NCBI GenBank assembly: GCA_004014935.1
Contig: CP025325.1
Location: forward strand, 1,674,001-1,738,000
Direction of reading: 5' to 3'
Source of the DNA: Saccharomycopsis malanga
Taxonomy: Eukaryota > Ascomycota > Saccharomycetes > Ascoideales > Saccharomycopsidaceae
Length of the DNA: 64,000 bases
A model generated the notes under the pieces. The model ran no database searches. It was not told where the DNA came from and saw only the letters and a list, made by a program, of their open reading frames with translations. Below are positions 52,153 to 63,647 of this stretch, piece by piece. The translations under genes were made by a program, and so were the position numbers. Each line of letters begins with the position of its first letter. The first letter of the stretch is position 1.

Positions 52153-52467
52153 TTGTGATAGATTTCTTGTATTTACTCTTTATTTTGATATATTTTTGTC
52201 CCCTTTGCCCTTATTTCTTTTTATTTCTAGAATAATACATTGATTATAAATTGAATGAATGATAATAAATGAATGACTATGCATGATTTTTTTTTTTTTT
52301 GTTATTGTTGTTGTAGTTTATGGCTGTAAAATCTGTGTTGGCCATAAAATTTTCCATGACGTTACGGTTTTGTTGTGGTGCATTTGATTCTAACCTTTCT
52401 GTGAAAAGTTGTTAGTTCATTCCCGGTTGAGAATAGAGTGTGGCAATATATTAATTATAGTTCAAAT

Positions 52468-52482
52468 ATAATTTTGACGAAT
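52468..52482. repeat. Left target-site duplication of SINE copy 6
   Basis: ATAATTTTGACGAAT, matched by ATAATTTTGACAAAT at 52814-52828 (14 of 15). Confidence 0.85.
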
Positions 52483-52813
52483 CACTGGGCCGGATCGTTC
52501 CGTGGTTAGTCCTCTAGGAGAAGAGAGAAAAGGCCTGGCAGGATAATTTTGCTGATAGCCCTCTCGAAGACCTAACAGGCACATGGGTTCGATTCACAAT
52601 ACGAACACGTTCCTCGCTGCTGAGTGTGATTTCACAGGCAAGTGCAACTGTCTGAAACACGACCTAGATCAAAGTCTAGTATTTACTTTCCAACCCATTG
52701 GGTGAGAAGATTATAAAGACCGGGGCATAATTGACCTTTACCAAGTCCTTTTGGACATAGTGTGTATATACGAAACTCATATGTACTGCATTCAAAATAT
52801 AAGATATCATTAG
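52483..52813 (+). mobile_element. SINE copy 6, full length with duplicated head segment
   Basis: 331 bp, head CACTGGGCCGGATCGTTCCG, B box-like GGGTTCGATTCAC, body with GGCAAGTGCAACTGTCTGAA and hairpin arms CTAGAT/GTCTAG, then TTTACCAAGTCC and CTCATATGTACTGCATTC before the tail. Compared with copy 1, the head has an extra stretch of about 50 bp that looks like a partial tandem duplication (CCTGGCAGG...CCTAACAGG), while parts of the 3' region are shortened. Target-site duplications flank it. Confidence 0.83.
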
Positions 52814-52828
52814 ATAATTTTGACAAAT
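52814..52828. repeat. Right target-site duplication of SINE copy 6
   Basis: ATAATTTTGACAAAT, partner of 52468-52482. Confidence 0.85.
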
Positions 52829-52836
52829 TAGTGAAC

Positions 52837-52885
52837 ATTACGGAACTGATATGTACTGGACTGGAAATTTAACATAATTATTTTT
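52837..52885 (+). mobile_element. SINE 3' fragment next to copy 6
   Basis: ACGGAACTGATATGTACTGG then CTGGAAATTTAACATAATTA, the family 3' end. It starts 9 bp after the right duplication of copy 6, so copy 6 probably inserted at or in the remains of this older one. Confidence 0.7.
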
Positions 52886-53305
52886 ATATAAATAGTGAAC
52901 AACTGTAGAGTAGGTAAGTTACAATGCAATACATGTCTTGACCTACTACTTTATAATAAAAGGGCCTTTTCGTTCTTAAAGTTTGCCATTAATATGTCTA
53001 TAAAACCTTACCTAACTACTATCGAACCTTAACAGTGTTTATCTTCAAGTAAAGGCATCTAAACTGACTCTTGTTGAAGCACTAGTACGCACCCGTAGGC
53101 ATTGCCATGCACTACGCACAACAGACACGCAGCAACAGTATATTCGGCGTTCGTTTTTCAACATTTTGATGTTTTTCGAAAGAAGAAGAGAAAAACAAAT
53201 TGAATGTTTATCTAGAAATATTCCTTTAAAGTTTTTACCCTCAAGAGTATTATTCAGTGATTTTGAAGGAAAAGCGGCTCTGACAGCTATTTCACTGATT
53301 TTACG

Positions 53306-56300
53306 ATGGTATGTTCATCGGCACTGTTAATTTAGATCATTACGCCTGGCAGAAATGATGGATTTTGGCGTTTTCAGACCAAGTACTAACGAACTGCACT
53401 ATAGCCTAGAGGAAGACCAAGAAAAGCCGTGGTGGAAGAGAGAAAACGTGAAAATGAGAAGGTGGAAGATATAGAAGGCGCCTCAGATGTTATCAAGAGC
53501 GATGATACTCTGATGTCGTTAGCAGACGTGACAAAACAGTATCTTTTAGAACAGGAACCAAAAGTTGAAAAGTTGAAGGTGTGTATTATAGTGATTTTTA
53601 AAACAAAACCAAAGCAGTTACTAACAATGTAGGATCGGGATGATACGGTCAAACGGTTTAAATATTTGATATCACTTACAGGACTTTTCCGTGATTTTAT
53701 CGATTCAAAAATAAAAAAAGATCCTTATCTTAAAAAGGTTATTACAGAATATGAGAATTCGATTGGACTAGGAAAGAAACCCAAGCGTGGTAGAAAACCT
53801 GCTAATTCGCGACGTCGGAAAACAGAAAAGGAAGAAGATATGGAGTTACTTAATGACGAGGAGGACGCGACTGGTAATCAAGATACAGTTATATCAGAGT
53901 CACCCTCTTTCATCAATGGTACGCTTAGAGACTACCAGATTCAGGGACTCAATTGGCTTATATCGCTTCATGAAAATTGTCTTTCTGGCATATTGGCTGA
54001 TGAAATGGGGTTGGGCAAAACCTTACAGACCATTTCGTTTTTAGGATATTTGAGATATGTTAAAGGTATAAAAGGTCCTAGCATTGTTATTGTTCCTAAA
54101 TCTACATTGGATAACTGGAAACGAGAATTTGCTAAATGGACCCCAGAAGTTAATGTCTTGCTATTTCGTGGTAACAAGGAAGAAAGATATGAGATTATAC
54201 AAAACAAATTGCTTGCGTGTGATTTTGATGTTGTAGTTACTAGTTTCGAGACTGTTATAAGAGAAAAGGCTCAGTTAAAGAAAATTCGGTGGCAATATAT
54301 TATTGTGGATGAAGCTCATAGAATTAAAAATGAAGAAAGTTCGTTGTCTCAGATCATTAGATTATTTTATTCTAAAAACAGATTATTGATCACAGGCACT
54401 CCTTTGCAAAATAATTTACATGAGCTATGGGCTCTTCTTAACTTTTTGTTGCCTGACGTCTTTGGTGACTCTGATGTGTTTGATCAATGGTTTGCTAATG
54501 ATGAGGAAGGAGAAAAGACTAAGAAAGATGAGGAAGACGCCAAGATGATTGATAAGCTTCACCAAATCTTGAGCCCTTTTTTGCTTCGAAGAGTAAAGGC
54601 CGATGTGGAAAAGTCTTTGCTTCCTAAGAAAGAACTCAATTTGTATGTTGGTATGTCTGAGATGCAAGTTAAGTGGTATAAAAGACTTTTAGAAAAAGAC
54701 ATTGATGCCGTCAATGGAGCTGTAGGAAAACGCGAGGGTAAGACCAGATTACTTAACATTGTGATGCAACTTAGAAAATGTTGTAATCATCCATATTTGT
54801 TCGAAGGTGCTGAGCCTGGGCCTCCATATACCACGGACGAACACTTGGTTTACAACAGTGGTAAGCTTCAAATATTGGACAAGTTGTTAAAAAAGTTCAA
54901 GAAGGAAGGATCTCGAGTGTTGATTTTCAGTCAGATGAGTAGATTGCTAGACATTCTAGAAGATTATTGTTATCTACGAGAATATGAATATTGTCGTATT
55001 GATGGATCGACTGCTCACGAAGATCGTATTGAAGCCATTGACGAGTATAACAAACCCGATTCCAGTAAGTTTATTTTCTTACTTACTACGAGAGCAGGTG
55101 GATTAGGTATCAACTTAACTAGTGCTAATGTTGTCATTCTTTATGATTCGGACTGGAACCCCCAGGCTGATTTGCAAGCCATGGATAGAGCCCATAGAAT
55201 TGGCCAGAAAAAACAAGTAGAGGTGTATAGATTTGTAACTGAAAATGCTATTGAGGAAAAGGTTCTTGAAAGAGCAGCACAAAAGTTGAGATTAGACCAG
55301 TTGGTGATCCAGCAGGGCAGATCTGTTAACAGTGCTGCTATGTCTAAAAACAAGGTCGCTGATTCTAAGGACGACTTGTTGAGTATGATTCAGCATGGCG
55401 CCAAAAAGGTGTTTGAGTCTGATAAGTCTACTTTTGATTTGAATGAAGATGTAGAATCAATTCTTCGTAAATCAGAAGCAAAAACTAGCAAGTTGAATGA
55501 AAAATTTAACAAGTTGGGATTAGATGATTTACAGAAGTTCACTTCGGATTCCAGCGCTTATGAATGGAATGGGCAAAATTTCATGAAGAAAAATTCCGAG
55601 AAAGATAGTCAGTTCTGGATCAACCCATCGAAGCGTGAGCGTAAAGAACAAACATATTCTATAGATGGCTACTACAAGGATGTTTTGCAAAGCAAATTTC
55701 CTGGCCCTCACAAGTTGCCGAAAGCCCCAAAATCTATTAACATGCAGGATCATCAATTTTATGCCCCAGAACTCGCTGTTTTATTGGAAAAAGAAAGCTT
55801 GTATTACAAGAAATTAATAAACTACAAAATATCACTATCTGAAATCACTCTTGATCAAGACAAAAAAGATCAGAAAAAAAAACGCAAGCGTGATTCAGAT
55901 GAAGAATATAATAGTGATTCAGAGGATGATGGTGACGAGTTTGAAGATGATGCAAGCGGTGTAGAGGACGATAATGATGCAAAGGAGATTCGTAAGCTTA
56001 GAGAAGCTAAACGGAAAGAAGAACAACAGAAAATCAACAATGCAGAGCCTTTGACTCCAGAAGAAGAGGAGTTGAAACAGAAATATATCAATGAAGCATT
56101 TGGAAAATGGACAAGACGTGACTTCACCAATTTTATTCATGCTAGTGCTAAACATGGTAGAGATAATTATCGTTTGATATCTCGTGAAATGGGCAACAAG
56201 ACCACCAAACAAGTGAAAAAGTACGCTACAAAGTTCTGGGAATCGTATACTGAGATTGACGGCTACGAAAAGTATATATCTCTGATTGAGGCAGGCGAAA

Positions 56301-56839
56301 AGAAGTTTCAGAAAATGACACTTCAAAAGGAATTATTGGCTAGAAAAGTAAGTTCTTACGAGGCCCCGTTGCAGCAGTTGGCTATCCAATATCCACCAAA
56401 CAATTCCAAGAGAATCTACACCGAACTTGAGGACCGTTATATCTTGATCATGGCCAACAAGTATGGACTTCTCAGTGAAAATTTGTTTGAAAAGATTAAG
56501 GAAAGTGCAAAAGAAAGTGACTTGTTCAAGTTTGATTGGTTTTTCCAAAGTAGAACCGCCCAAGAGTTGAATAGAAGATGTAATACATTGTTGCTTGCCT
56601 TGACAAGAGAATACGAGGGCCCGAATGCTTTGAAGCGGAAACGCGACAAACGTGTCAAGAACCCAGAAGGCGAAAGTCGAAGCTCACCAGTTCCATCAGC
56701 ATCTACTCCAGGTGCTGTTAGCAACCCGCCTTCTGTCCAGGCAACCCCCTCGGCGCCGTCAAAACTAGAAATGACAACTAATGGGCATGTCGACGAGGAA
56801 GTAGACAGTGCTGAGACTAGAAAGAGGGCTAAAAAATAA
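53306..56839 (+). CDS. ISW2: ISWI-type chromatin remodeller Isw2, two introns
   Basis: Spliced CDS 53306-53308, 53405-53578, 53633-56839, 1127 aa (S. cerevisiae Isw2 1120). Intron 1 (53309-53404) starts GTATGT immediately after the ATG and has TACTAAC at 53384-53390. Intron 2 (53579-53632, 54 nt) has an unusual donor GTGTGT but a perfect TACTAAC at 53619-53625. The product starts [16 protein letters not shown], an AT-hook-like motif, and continues [17 protein letters not shown] as in Isw2. The Snf2 ATPase has DEMGLGKT near residue 181 and DEAH near 284. HAND-SANT-SLIDE is at about 860-1045. Similarity along the N terminus and the SESPSF-LRDYQ junction favours Isw2 over Isw1. Isw2 slides nucleosomes to repress genes. 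Confidence 0.93.
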
Positions 56840-56956
56840 AGTTTATTTGTATGCTAATTTTTATATTTATGGGATATGCATTTGTTTGTACATGTTGTGT
56901 AGCGGGCTTAATTCTTGTAGTGCGATGAATGTATAAGTATTTAAACAAAAATAAGC

Positions 56957-56992
56957 AAAAAGAAAAAGAAAAAGAAAAAGAAAAAGAAAAAG
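56957..56992 (+). repeat. (AAAAAG)6 microsatellite
   Basis: Six perfect AAAAAG units plus a partial one, in the 294-bp gap between the convergent ISW2 and GGA2 genes. Confidence 0.9.
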
Positions 56993-57133
56993 AAAAGGAA
57001 CAATTTCAAAGAAAAGACTGTATCATACATATAAGAAAAATGTAAGGAACTTTTTCAATAAGACGGTTTGGTTTCTTAAATTTGTACAAAACAAAAAAAA
57101 GAGGCTCAGAAAAAAAAAAGTTTAAAACCAGAA

Positions 57134-58906
57134 CTATAATGGGATGGAAACAACGCCGGTTTCTTCCAAATCGTTGCCGTCCACTTGGTAAGTCACCTTG
57201 TACTTGAGTTTTATTGGGTTGGCAAGGTCTTGGCCTGTGGTAGCACTGGTGATGTTGGCAACTTGAGTGATACCGTTCTGACTCATGCTAAGCAAAAAAT
57301 TATTTGATTGAGGTTTCAAATCAATCTTAAGACTCTTAGGCACTGCCAAAAGAAAGGTGATCTTTGAAATGTTTTTCAACGACAAGTTGGAGAAACTAAA
57401 TTGAAGGCTGATAGCTGCGTTAGATGTTTTCGAGGCAACGTAGCTTATCTTTAAGTACGAAGAGCTGAGGATTGTTACGGCAGTGCTACCTGTAGAAAGA
57501 GGCGACTGGAAATTAGCAGGAGACACGTTAGATTGCAAGGCGTTTTGAGTTTGTAGAGCAGCGTTTTGTTGGGATGGAGAACCTTGATTTAAAGGGCCCT
57601 GGGAGAGAATATCCAAATTTTGAATTTGAGTTAATGATTCAAAAGCATTGGTATTACCAGCTACTTGCTGAAATTGTGGGGGAGGTGTTGGGGTGTTTCC
57701 TCCTAAAGCAATTGGACCACTTGGTCCAAATGGCATATTACCCAAGTTACTGGACGAGCCCGTATTGTTATTTGAAAGATTCAAGTCACCAAGCAAATCT
57801 ATTATACTATCGTTCTTATTTGGAGCAGCCGCAGCATCAATACTAGCATCGACTTCATCGTCAAAATCAATCAAATTCACTTCACCAGCAGAACTTACGT
57901 TGATCTTAGAAGCACCTACCAAATCCTTCTTTTTAATGAGAGCATACTTCTCTAATAAAAGATTGATGGTGTCATTGAGTTTTAACAAGTCTGCTACAGC
58001 TTCTTGGTCGTCTTGCTCTTCAGCGACAATCTTCTTTAGAGTAGGTTGAGCCACTTTCAAAGAGGTGTACAATTCTTCCAAGACCTCGTCAGTAGAGGCA
58101 CTAGCCTCATTCTCATTGTAATTGTTTACCATATCAGAAAATACTTCCACTTTCCCTTTAATTTTATTAATATCCTCAGCAACCTTCAGCTTGGTCAACT
58201 CGTTCAACTTCTTGTCTTCCTGGAAGCCACTCATGATCTTCATCAACTTGTTGGCCTCTTTCAAATCCTCGGGTCTACCACGTCTAATGAGCTCCTGTAA
58301 CTTTGCAGATTGTGCTATTCTCTCTTCCTTTTGAATCTCCTCTGCAGTCTTCAAGTTTTCTGATGGATTCAACACAGCGATATCAGACTCCTTAACCTCC
58401 GGGAAGATATATCCTTTGTAAGACAAGAGCCTGTGCATGTCACGAATGAAGCCAAGATCCTTCTTGTACCGAGAGTTTTTACAGATTGTCGAGTTCCATT
58501 CTTCAATTTGTCTTAAGATATTGCGCTGGATCCGGTTATATGAATGAGGCGGTCTCTCCGGAAAACGCTTAACCAACTCATTCAAAAATTCTTTTCTGGA
58601 TATTTGGAGATGGAAAGGATACCCACAATTTTTTACAAGACAGTCTAACAAGTTTAAAGCATTAATACCAACATATGGAACCTTATCATTGACAAGTTTT
58701 ACGACCGTGAATGCAGCCTCCCGTGGTGCACTCCCTTGCTTCTCATTCACCATATCTGCAATTTCAAAGTTCAAAGCCATATCAGGCGTCGTAGACTTAC
58801 ACGCCCGGTCTTTAATTGTTAATATGTTGGTCTATAATCACCCACCAATTGCCACCGAAAAAATACTCTTACTTACATATTCTGCGGACCAACTTTGACG
58901 GCCCAT
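57134..58906 (-). CDS. GGA2: GGA-type clathrin adaptor (VHS-GAT-GAE), one intron
   Basis: GGAs sort cargo from trans-Golgi to endosomes. Proposed minus-strand splicing: exon 1 58906-58873, intron 58872-58810 (63 nt; donor GTAAGA, branch TATTAAC, acceptor TTAAAG), exon 2 58809-57134, giving 569 aa (571 from the ATG at 58912). It joins WSAEYVNRACKSTTPDMALNF, matching the VHS helix-1 pattern (human GGA1 INRATNP; yeast IQRACR). Without it the protein would begin in mid-VHS at 58780. VHS (CLVKNCGYPFHLQISRKEFL), a GAT region (EDLKEANKLMKIMSG), a Gln/Asn/Pro hinge and a C-terminal GAE domain (from about residue 450) follow. A second donor, GTAAGT 4 nt upstream (ending exon 1 at 58877), is possible but fits phase only with a 45-nt intron that lacks a branch site. 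Confidence 0.87.
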
Positions 58907-59870
58907 TATCATATAACGACATTGTCAACACTAACAATACACTGCACTTTCTGATAGCTCTGGCGCTGCGCTAGTTGCTGTTATAGCCCTCCGTATGGTT
59001 ACCTCATCGTTAACAGCCTGTCCGCTGGCGTCTATTTATCTACAATATTTGAAAATTAAAACATGCGGGTAATCGCATATTGACATATATGTCAAAGTAC
59101 GATATCAAATAATATCATATATTTCGAGCCCATCAAATATCAGTTTCGTATGTACGTGTAATGTCCAAAGGGACTTGGCAACGCCCAGTAGGAAAACCTC
59201 ACCATACCCAGTCATTGTGGTATCCTTATCTATTATATTGGAATGTAAGCACTATTGGTCTAGGTCGTGTTCTAAACAGTTGCACTTGCCTATTAGCATC
59301 GTAAAAGCAGCGAGCAAATTTATTGGTAGTTGAGTTTGAACCTGTTAGATCTTTCTTTTCTTCTCCGAGAGTACTAGCCGCTGAACTTCACTGCCCAGCG
59401 GCTTAAATACGATATTATGTAGCAAAATGATAGCGCACTATAGTAAAGCATAACGTTACTATCATATCCTACATATGAAATAGAAGAAAGTAATGGTTTG
59501 TTTTATATGTTGAGCTTTTTTAGTTACAATGTATGTAAGATGCTTTATTAAATATGTAAAAATTAAATAGAATTGTTAAAAAGTGGAAAGCAATAGAACA
59601 AGGCAGTATTCCTTACGGAGCCTTGGATAGAACTTTTCGTTTACAGCTTCATATTGCAGTATGTTGGTAACTGATGAAATTATACAGACCTTCGTATATA
59701 CTCATTTATATATCCAAGTCAAGTCAAGTCACATAAAGTATGCCCATGCTACACACCCCGAATTTTCTAAAGGCACTTCTTGTAGAGTATATAGAGAAGC
59801 ATCAAGATCAGAGTAGTAAGTAAGTATATTTATATTAGTGGTTGATATTAATCCAAACAGCTAATTTCTA
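58907..59870. other. Divergent intergenic region GGA2 / CNL1 with a SINE
   Basis: 964 bp. Holds the minus-strand SINE copy 7 (59106-59403). The remaining 450 bp before CNL1 are AT-rich with CAAGTCAAGTCAAGTCA at about 59716, and no other feature. Confidence 0.5.
59106..59403 (-). mobile_element. SINE copy 7, near full length, minus strand
   Basis: Read on the minus strand it runs from CCGCTGGGCAGTG through the head (TTCAGCGGCTAGTACTCTC), GGCAAGTGCAACTGTTTAGA, GACCTAGACCAATAGTG, TTGCCAAGTCCCTTTGGACA and GATGGGCTCGAAATATATGA. The right hairpin arm and the B box are degraded. It is flanked by AAGTACGATAT (59095-59105) and AAATACGATAT (59405-59415), 10 of 11 identical. An older copy than copy 3. 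Confidence 0.82.
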
Positions 59871-60440
59871 ATGACGGAAGATTACGATTCCAATTCCATT
59901 TCACAGTCAACAATAACTTCGTACGCTACTCTTCAGAAGAGTGTATCAAGCGAGGAACGACAGGATGCTAGTCATAATGTGGAGTACGATAGTTCCATTA
60001 AACCTGATAAACTTCGCAATGAAAATGGCCCTGATGTTCAAGAGAGCGCCAAAGGTGAGTTTACACCAGGTTCAGGCTCAGGTAATGGTGATGCAAATGA
60101 CAATACTTCAAATGAAAATTGCAATGATAATTCAAACAACGACAATACTTTTGATCCTCTTGGTGTGAAAGAACTTGCTCTAAATTTTGATTATTTAATG
60201 TACAAAATAAATGACCGGATTAAGACCCTCAGCGAGCGTGCCCAAGCGTCAACTGCACGGCTCAAAGAGAACACTGAGACGACGATTATGGAGATTGACA
60301 AAGTGATACAGTTTTATCACGAGGTAGCGCGAAAACTAGATGAAATCAACAACGATTTTGGCAAAGCAGAACAAATTAGTATGATAATTGAGGAATTTGT
60401 ACCAAGAGTAGCTGCCTTGGAAAGGTACTTTAACGTATGA
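59871..60440 (+). CDS. CNL1: BLOC-1 complex subunit Cnl1
   Basis: 189 aa (S. cerevisiae Cnl1 122). Cnl1 belongs to the yeast BLOC-1 complex, which acts on endosomes in Rab5/Rab7 exchange. The first 98 residues are acidic, Asn/Ser/Gly-rich and probably disordered, which explains the extra length. The conserved part starts at about residue 99: DPLGVKELALNFDYLMYKIN, matching DPLGIDKLTVDYDYLLYKI of Cnl1, followed by a helical, coiled-coil region to the end. It is convergent with SPC110, with only 135 bp between the stop codons. Confidence 0.85.
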   Translation: MTEDYDSNSISQSTITSYATLQKSVSSEERQDASHNVEYDSSIKPDKLRNENGPDVQESAKGEFTPGSGSGNGDANDNTSNENCNDNSNNDNTFDPLGVKELALNFDYLMYKINDRIKTLSERAQASTARLKENTETTIMEIDKVIQFYHEVARKLDEINNDFGKAEQISMIIEEFVPRVAALERYFNV

Positions 60441-60575
60441 GAGTTACTTGGTAGCTGGTCTACTACTACGTTCGAGAGTAATACAATATGTTATTATGAA
60501 ATACATTACAATCATCAAACCGTGACATTAAAAAAACAAATTCTAAAACATAATATGCACATATAAAAGCTTCAT

Positions 60576-63500
60576 TTAGATCACCTTGAGCTGAGTTCCT
60601 TTTATCTTTCGCTGGATGTCTTTCAAGCTCTTGGTCTTTTGCTGAGCCTTCAACCATTTATTTTTTATTCTTACCGCTGCCAAGACACCCTTGGCAACTG
60701 CTTTGAAAGTGAGTTTTTTCGACTTCAAAATCTCGTAGTCAGGATAAATACCCACTTTGGCAAACTTGTTGAGGTCGCTAATGGCCATTTTGTTAGATTT
60801 TTTCACTGAGGTCATAATATAACGATTCATGAACAACAAGTCTTGGGACAAATATAATTCCTTGTGGAATTTTTCCCTATATAGTTGTACTTTATTTTCG
60901 AGTGTATGCAACTTGCCTTCATAATATGAAATCAATTTCTCATTAGATACAGCTGTTTTTTGAGCAGTATTTTTCTTCATCATTTGCAATTCCTTCGAAA
61001 GACTATCTTTACTTGACCGAAGAGATTTCAATCTGTCGCCCATATCTTTTCTCATCATATTGTATTCATCCTTCAAGATTTGCAATTCCTTATCCTTAGC
61101 GTCCAATTTCTTCACCATCTCGTCTTCTCCAGTGACATTATATGTTATGGAATTGTTCGAATCGTCATGACCCTTCAATGCTCTGTAACGTTTAAAAACC
61201 TTTTTGTAATTTTCCTTTATTTTACCAAGTTCTTCTTGGGTTGTTTTCAAACTTTCTGAGAGCTCATTCTGTTTGGACTTCATTGCTTGATACAAATCAT
61301 TCTTACTATCTTCCGCAGTCACCAATTTTTCATTCAAGTGTTTGATTTCAATATCTTTTTTCTTTATTTCCTCAGAAGTATCGTCACATTTCAATTGTTC
61401 CATTTCTTTGGTTAAAGACTCAATTTTCTTCTCGTATTGTTGTTTTAAGGAATCTTTTTCATGATTAAGAAGCACATTTTGTTTTTCTTTCTCTATATTG
61501 TCTTTCAACAATTTTAAATGTTCATCTTTATCAACTGCCTCCTGTTGAGTTTTCAAGTTTTCAATTTCAGATTCCTTACTGCTGACCTCCCCCGCTAGTT
61601 GAGCAATCCGTTGTTTATAATCATTGATTTGAGACTCGAATGAAATATTTTTGTTTTCTATAAGCACTTCAAGGTCATTTTTTTGCTTCGCAAGACGTTT
61701 AATCTCCTCCTTTTCATATGTGCCAATGAATTTGCTTGACCGTTGGCTCTGTAAATCTTCTTCTAAATGACGTACTTTCAATTGCAATGACTTGATTTCG
61801 TCTCGAAGGTCATCTCTTTCCTTAGTAAGTTTTCTTAATGATGCACTCTCACCAACCACTTTTGATGGTTCTTCCTCATCCTCTACATCAGTGGCGCCAT
61901 TCCAAAAACTGAAGAATCCCCCTCTTTTCCTGGTGGTCTTATCGGTAATTGAATGTCCATTTCTATAATTATCCACCTCCCTTCTCAAAGAATCATTTTG
62001 ACTCTTCAAACCGATGATCTCACTATCAGATTGACGTAATTGCGATTGACATGTTTCAATATCTAATATTGCACTATCAAGCTTAGTTTCCAACTCAACA
62101 ATATGATCTTCATACACTTTCAAATCATCATAAGCTTGATCTCTTTCCAATTCCACTTGAGCAACATTATTCAAAAATGTGGAGTCTCCAAAACTCTTTT
62201 GTTCTTCTAATAAAGCTTCCAATTCCACTACTTTCAATTTATAATGCGATAATTCATCACGAAGACCATTTTCAACCTCTCTCAATCTTCCTATTTCATC
62301 TTCAAGTTCATAATTCGCACTATATGAGGCATATTGAGTCCTAGATGATAACTGGTTGCGTAGAGATTCAATGTAACTAGTGAGTTTTTCAATTTCGTCT
62401 TCGTTCAATGATAGACGGCTTTCATATTCTCGTATTTCCGATGTTAATTTATTGATTCTATCGCTTTTTTCTTTGGTTTCTTTTAATAGCTTCTCCACCT
62501 TTTTAGTGGTGGAAGTTCCATTTCCTTCTAGGCTTTTTAATTTCAACTTCAAATTAGAATTCTCCGACTCCTGTTTCATTAATTTGTTTTTGAGAGAATT
62601 AACCTCTGCATTATTATCATTATTACTCATCTTGAAATCATATATTTCTTTCTGGAATTTATCTATTTCTTTTTCTCTTTTACTCAAAGTCTTGGTCAAT
62701 TTTTTAATCTCTTCGTTCTTATCTATAAGTGCTTCTTCCAATTGGTCATTTTCTTTCAAATCTTCACTCTTCATGTCTTCCAACCTTTGACATTTCCCTT
62801 GGAGTTGTTCCAATTCCAAATTCTTTTGTTCAATCTCATGGTCTTTACTGCGTAACTCATATTCAAGATCTTCCATTTGATCGTGCAATACTTTAATATC
62901 ATCATTTCCATGATTTGTAGTACTCAAAGCTTCATTTTGTTGCTGCAATTTTTCAATTTTATTTTGCAATTCACGCTTCTCCTCGTTCAAGATATCAATA
63001 TGATTAGTTAAAGACTCATTATTTAATGTGGCTGAGGAATCTACATGGTTTGCAGGACTCTCCTTTTGGTTTCCTTCCAACTCTTTGACAGTAGCTTGCA
63101 ATCTTTCGACTTGAATATTGAGTTGCCCGACATCCATTTTCAAATCGCCATTCTCATTTATGAGGTTTCTAATCTCTACTGGGGTATTAACATCCAAATA
63201 TTTTGTCAAACTGGCAATCTTAATTTTAAGGCCGTAATTCTCTGCCTTCAAATGGTCTATTGTGTCTTGTTGCTGCTTGAGTGGATTGGAACTATGGTTG
63301 AGCAAATCATTTGGTTTGAAATGATTCTCTTTGTCAAGATCAGCATTACGATCTTTATTGAATGATATTAACGGAGTCGACGTTGAAAAAGTATCAAATG
63401 CATCTGATACAGGTGAGTCCTCGCCCATTCTGCCAGCACGCTGCGATCGACTAGGCTTTGACACTGTATTGAGTAAATGGTTGGCTTTTCGGTTGTTACC

Positions 63501-63647
63501 GCTATTTAATATGGAAAATTCCATATCCACATCCTGTTGACCTATAGGCGTGAACTGATACGCTGCTGCAGACCCATTTCGCTGGTTCTTGCTCTTGCTT
63601 TGGTATCTTTCCAAGGGGGTACCTAGGAGATGTTTGTAAGATGCCAT
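60576..63647 (-). CDS. SPC110: Spindle pole body coiled-coil protein Spc110
   Basis: 1023 aa (S. cerevisiae 944). Spc110 links the gamma-tubulin complex to the central plaque of the spindle pole body. A short N-terminal motif FTPIGQQDVDMEFS resembles the Spc110 N terminus. A CM1-type motif for gamma-tubulin complex binding is at about residues 135-175 (LKAENYGLKIKIASLTKYL). A very long coiled coil follows (about 180-900). The C terminus has a PACT-like anchor, with LTFKAVAKGVLAAVRIKNKW aligning with the calmodulin-binding LSFKTVALLVLACVRMKR of Spc110. Several Ser/Thr-Pro sites lie before the coil, as expected for a Cdk/Mps1 target. Confidence 0.88.
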   Translation of the reverse strand: MASYKHLLGTPLERYQSKSKNQRNGSAAAYQFTPIGQQDVDMEFSILNSGNNRKANHLLNTVSKPSRSQRAGRMGEDSPVSDAFDTFSTSTPLISFNKDRNADLDKENHFKPNDLLNHSSNPLKQQQDTIDHLKAENYGLKIKIASLTKYLDVNTPVEIRNLINENGDLKMDVGQLNIQVERLQATVKELEGNQKESPANHVDSSATLNNESLTNHIDILNEEKRELQNKIEKLQQQNEALSTTNHGNDDIKVLHDQMEDLEYELRSKDHEIEQKNLELEQLQGKCQRLEDMKSEDLKENDQLEEALIDKNEEIKKLTKTLSKREKEIDKFQKEIYDFKMSNNDNNAEVNSLKNKLMKQESENSNLKLKLKSLEGNGTSTTKKVEKLLKETKEKSDRINKLTSEIREYESRLSLNEDEIEKLTSYIESLRNQLSSRTQYASYSANYELEDEIGRLREVENGLRDELSHYKLKVVELEALLEEQKSFGDSTFLNNVAQVELERDQAYDDLKVYEDHIVELETKLDSAILDIETCQSQLRQSDSEIIGLKSQNDSLRREVDNYRNGHSITDKTTRKRGGFFSFWNGATDVEDEEEPSKVVGESASLRKLTKERDDLRDEIKSLQLKVRHLEEDLQSQRSSKFIGTYEKEEIKRLAKQKNDLEVLIENKNISFESQINDYKQRIAQLAGEVSSKESEIENLKTQQEAVDKDEHLKLLKDNIEKEKQNVLLNHEKDSLKQQYEKKIESLTKEMEQLKCDDTSEEIKKKDIEIKHLNEKLVTAEDSKNDLYQAMKSKQNELSESLKTTQEELGKIKENYKKVFKRYRALKGHDDSNNSITYNVTGEDEMVKKLDAKDKELQILKDEYNMMRKDMGDRLKSLRSSKDSLSKELQMMKKNTAQKTAVSNEKLISYYEGKLHTLENKVQLYREKFHKELYLSQDLLFMNRYIMTSVKKSNKMAISDLNKFAKVGIYPDYEILKSKKLTFKAVAKGVLAAVRIKNKWLKAQQKTKSLKDIQRKIKGTQLKVI

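Larger units (their letters stand above)
52153..53305. other. Intergenic region with a full-length SINE, TRR1 to ISW2
   Basis: About 1.15 kb. Holds SINE copy 6 (52483-52813) and an adjacent SINE 3' fragment. The last 350 bp are the ISW2 promoter side. Confidence 0.5.

Noticed and set aside
58780-58780. ATG at 58780 (minus) as the GGA2 start
   Set aside because: It would remove the first VHS helix; the upstream codons RACKSTTPD are conserved and need the proposed exon 1.
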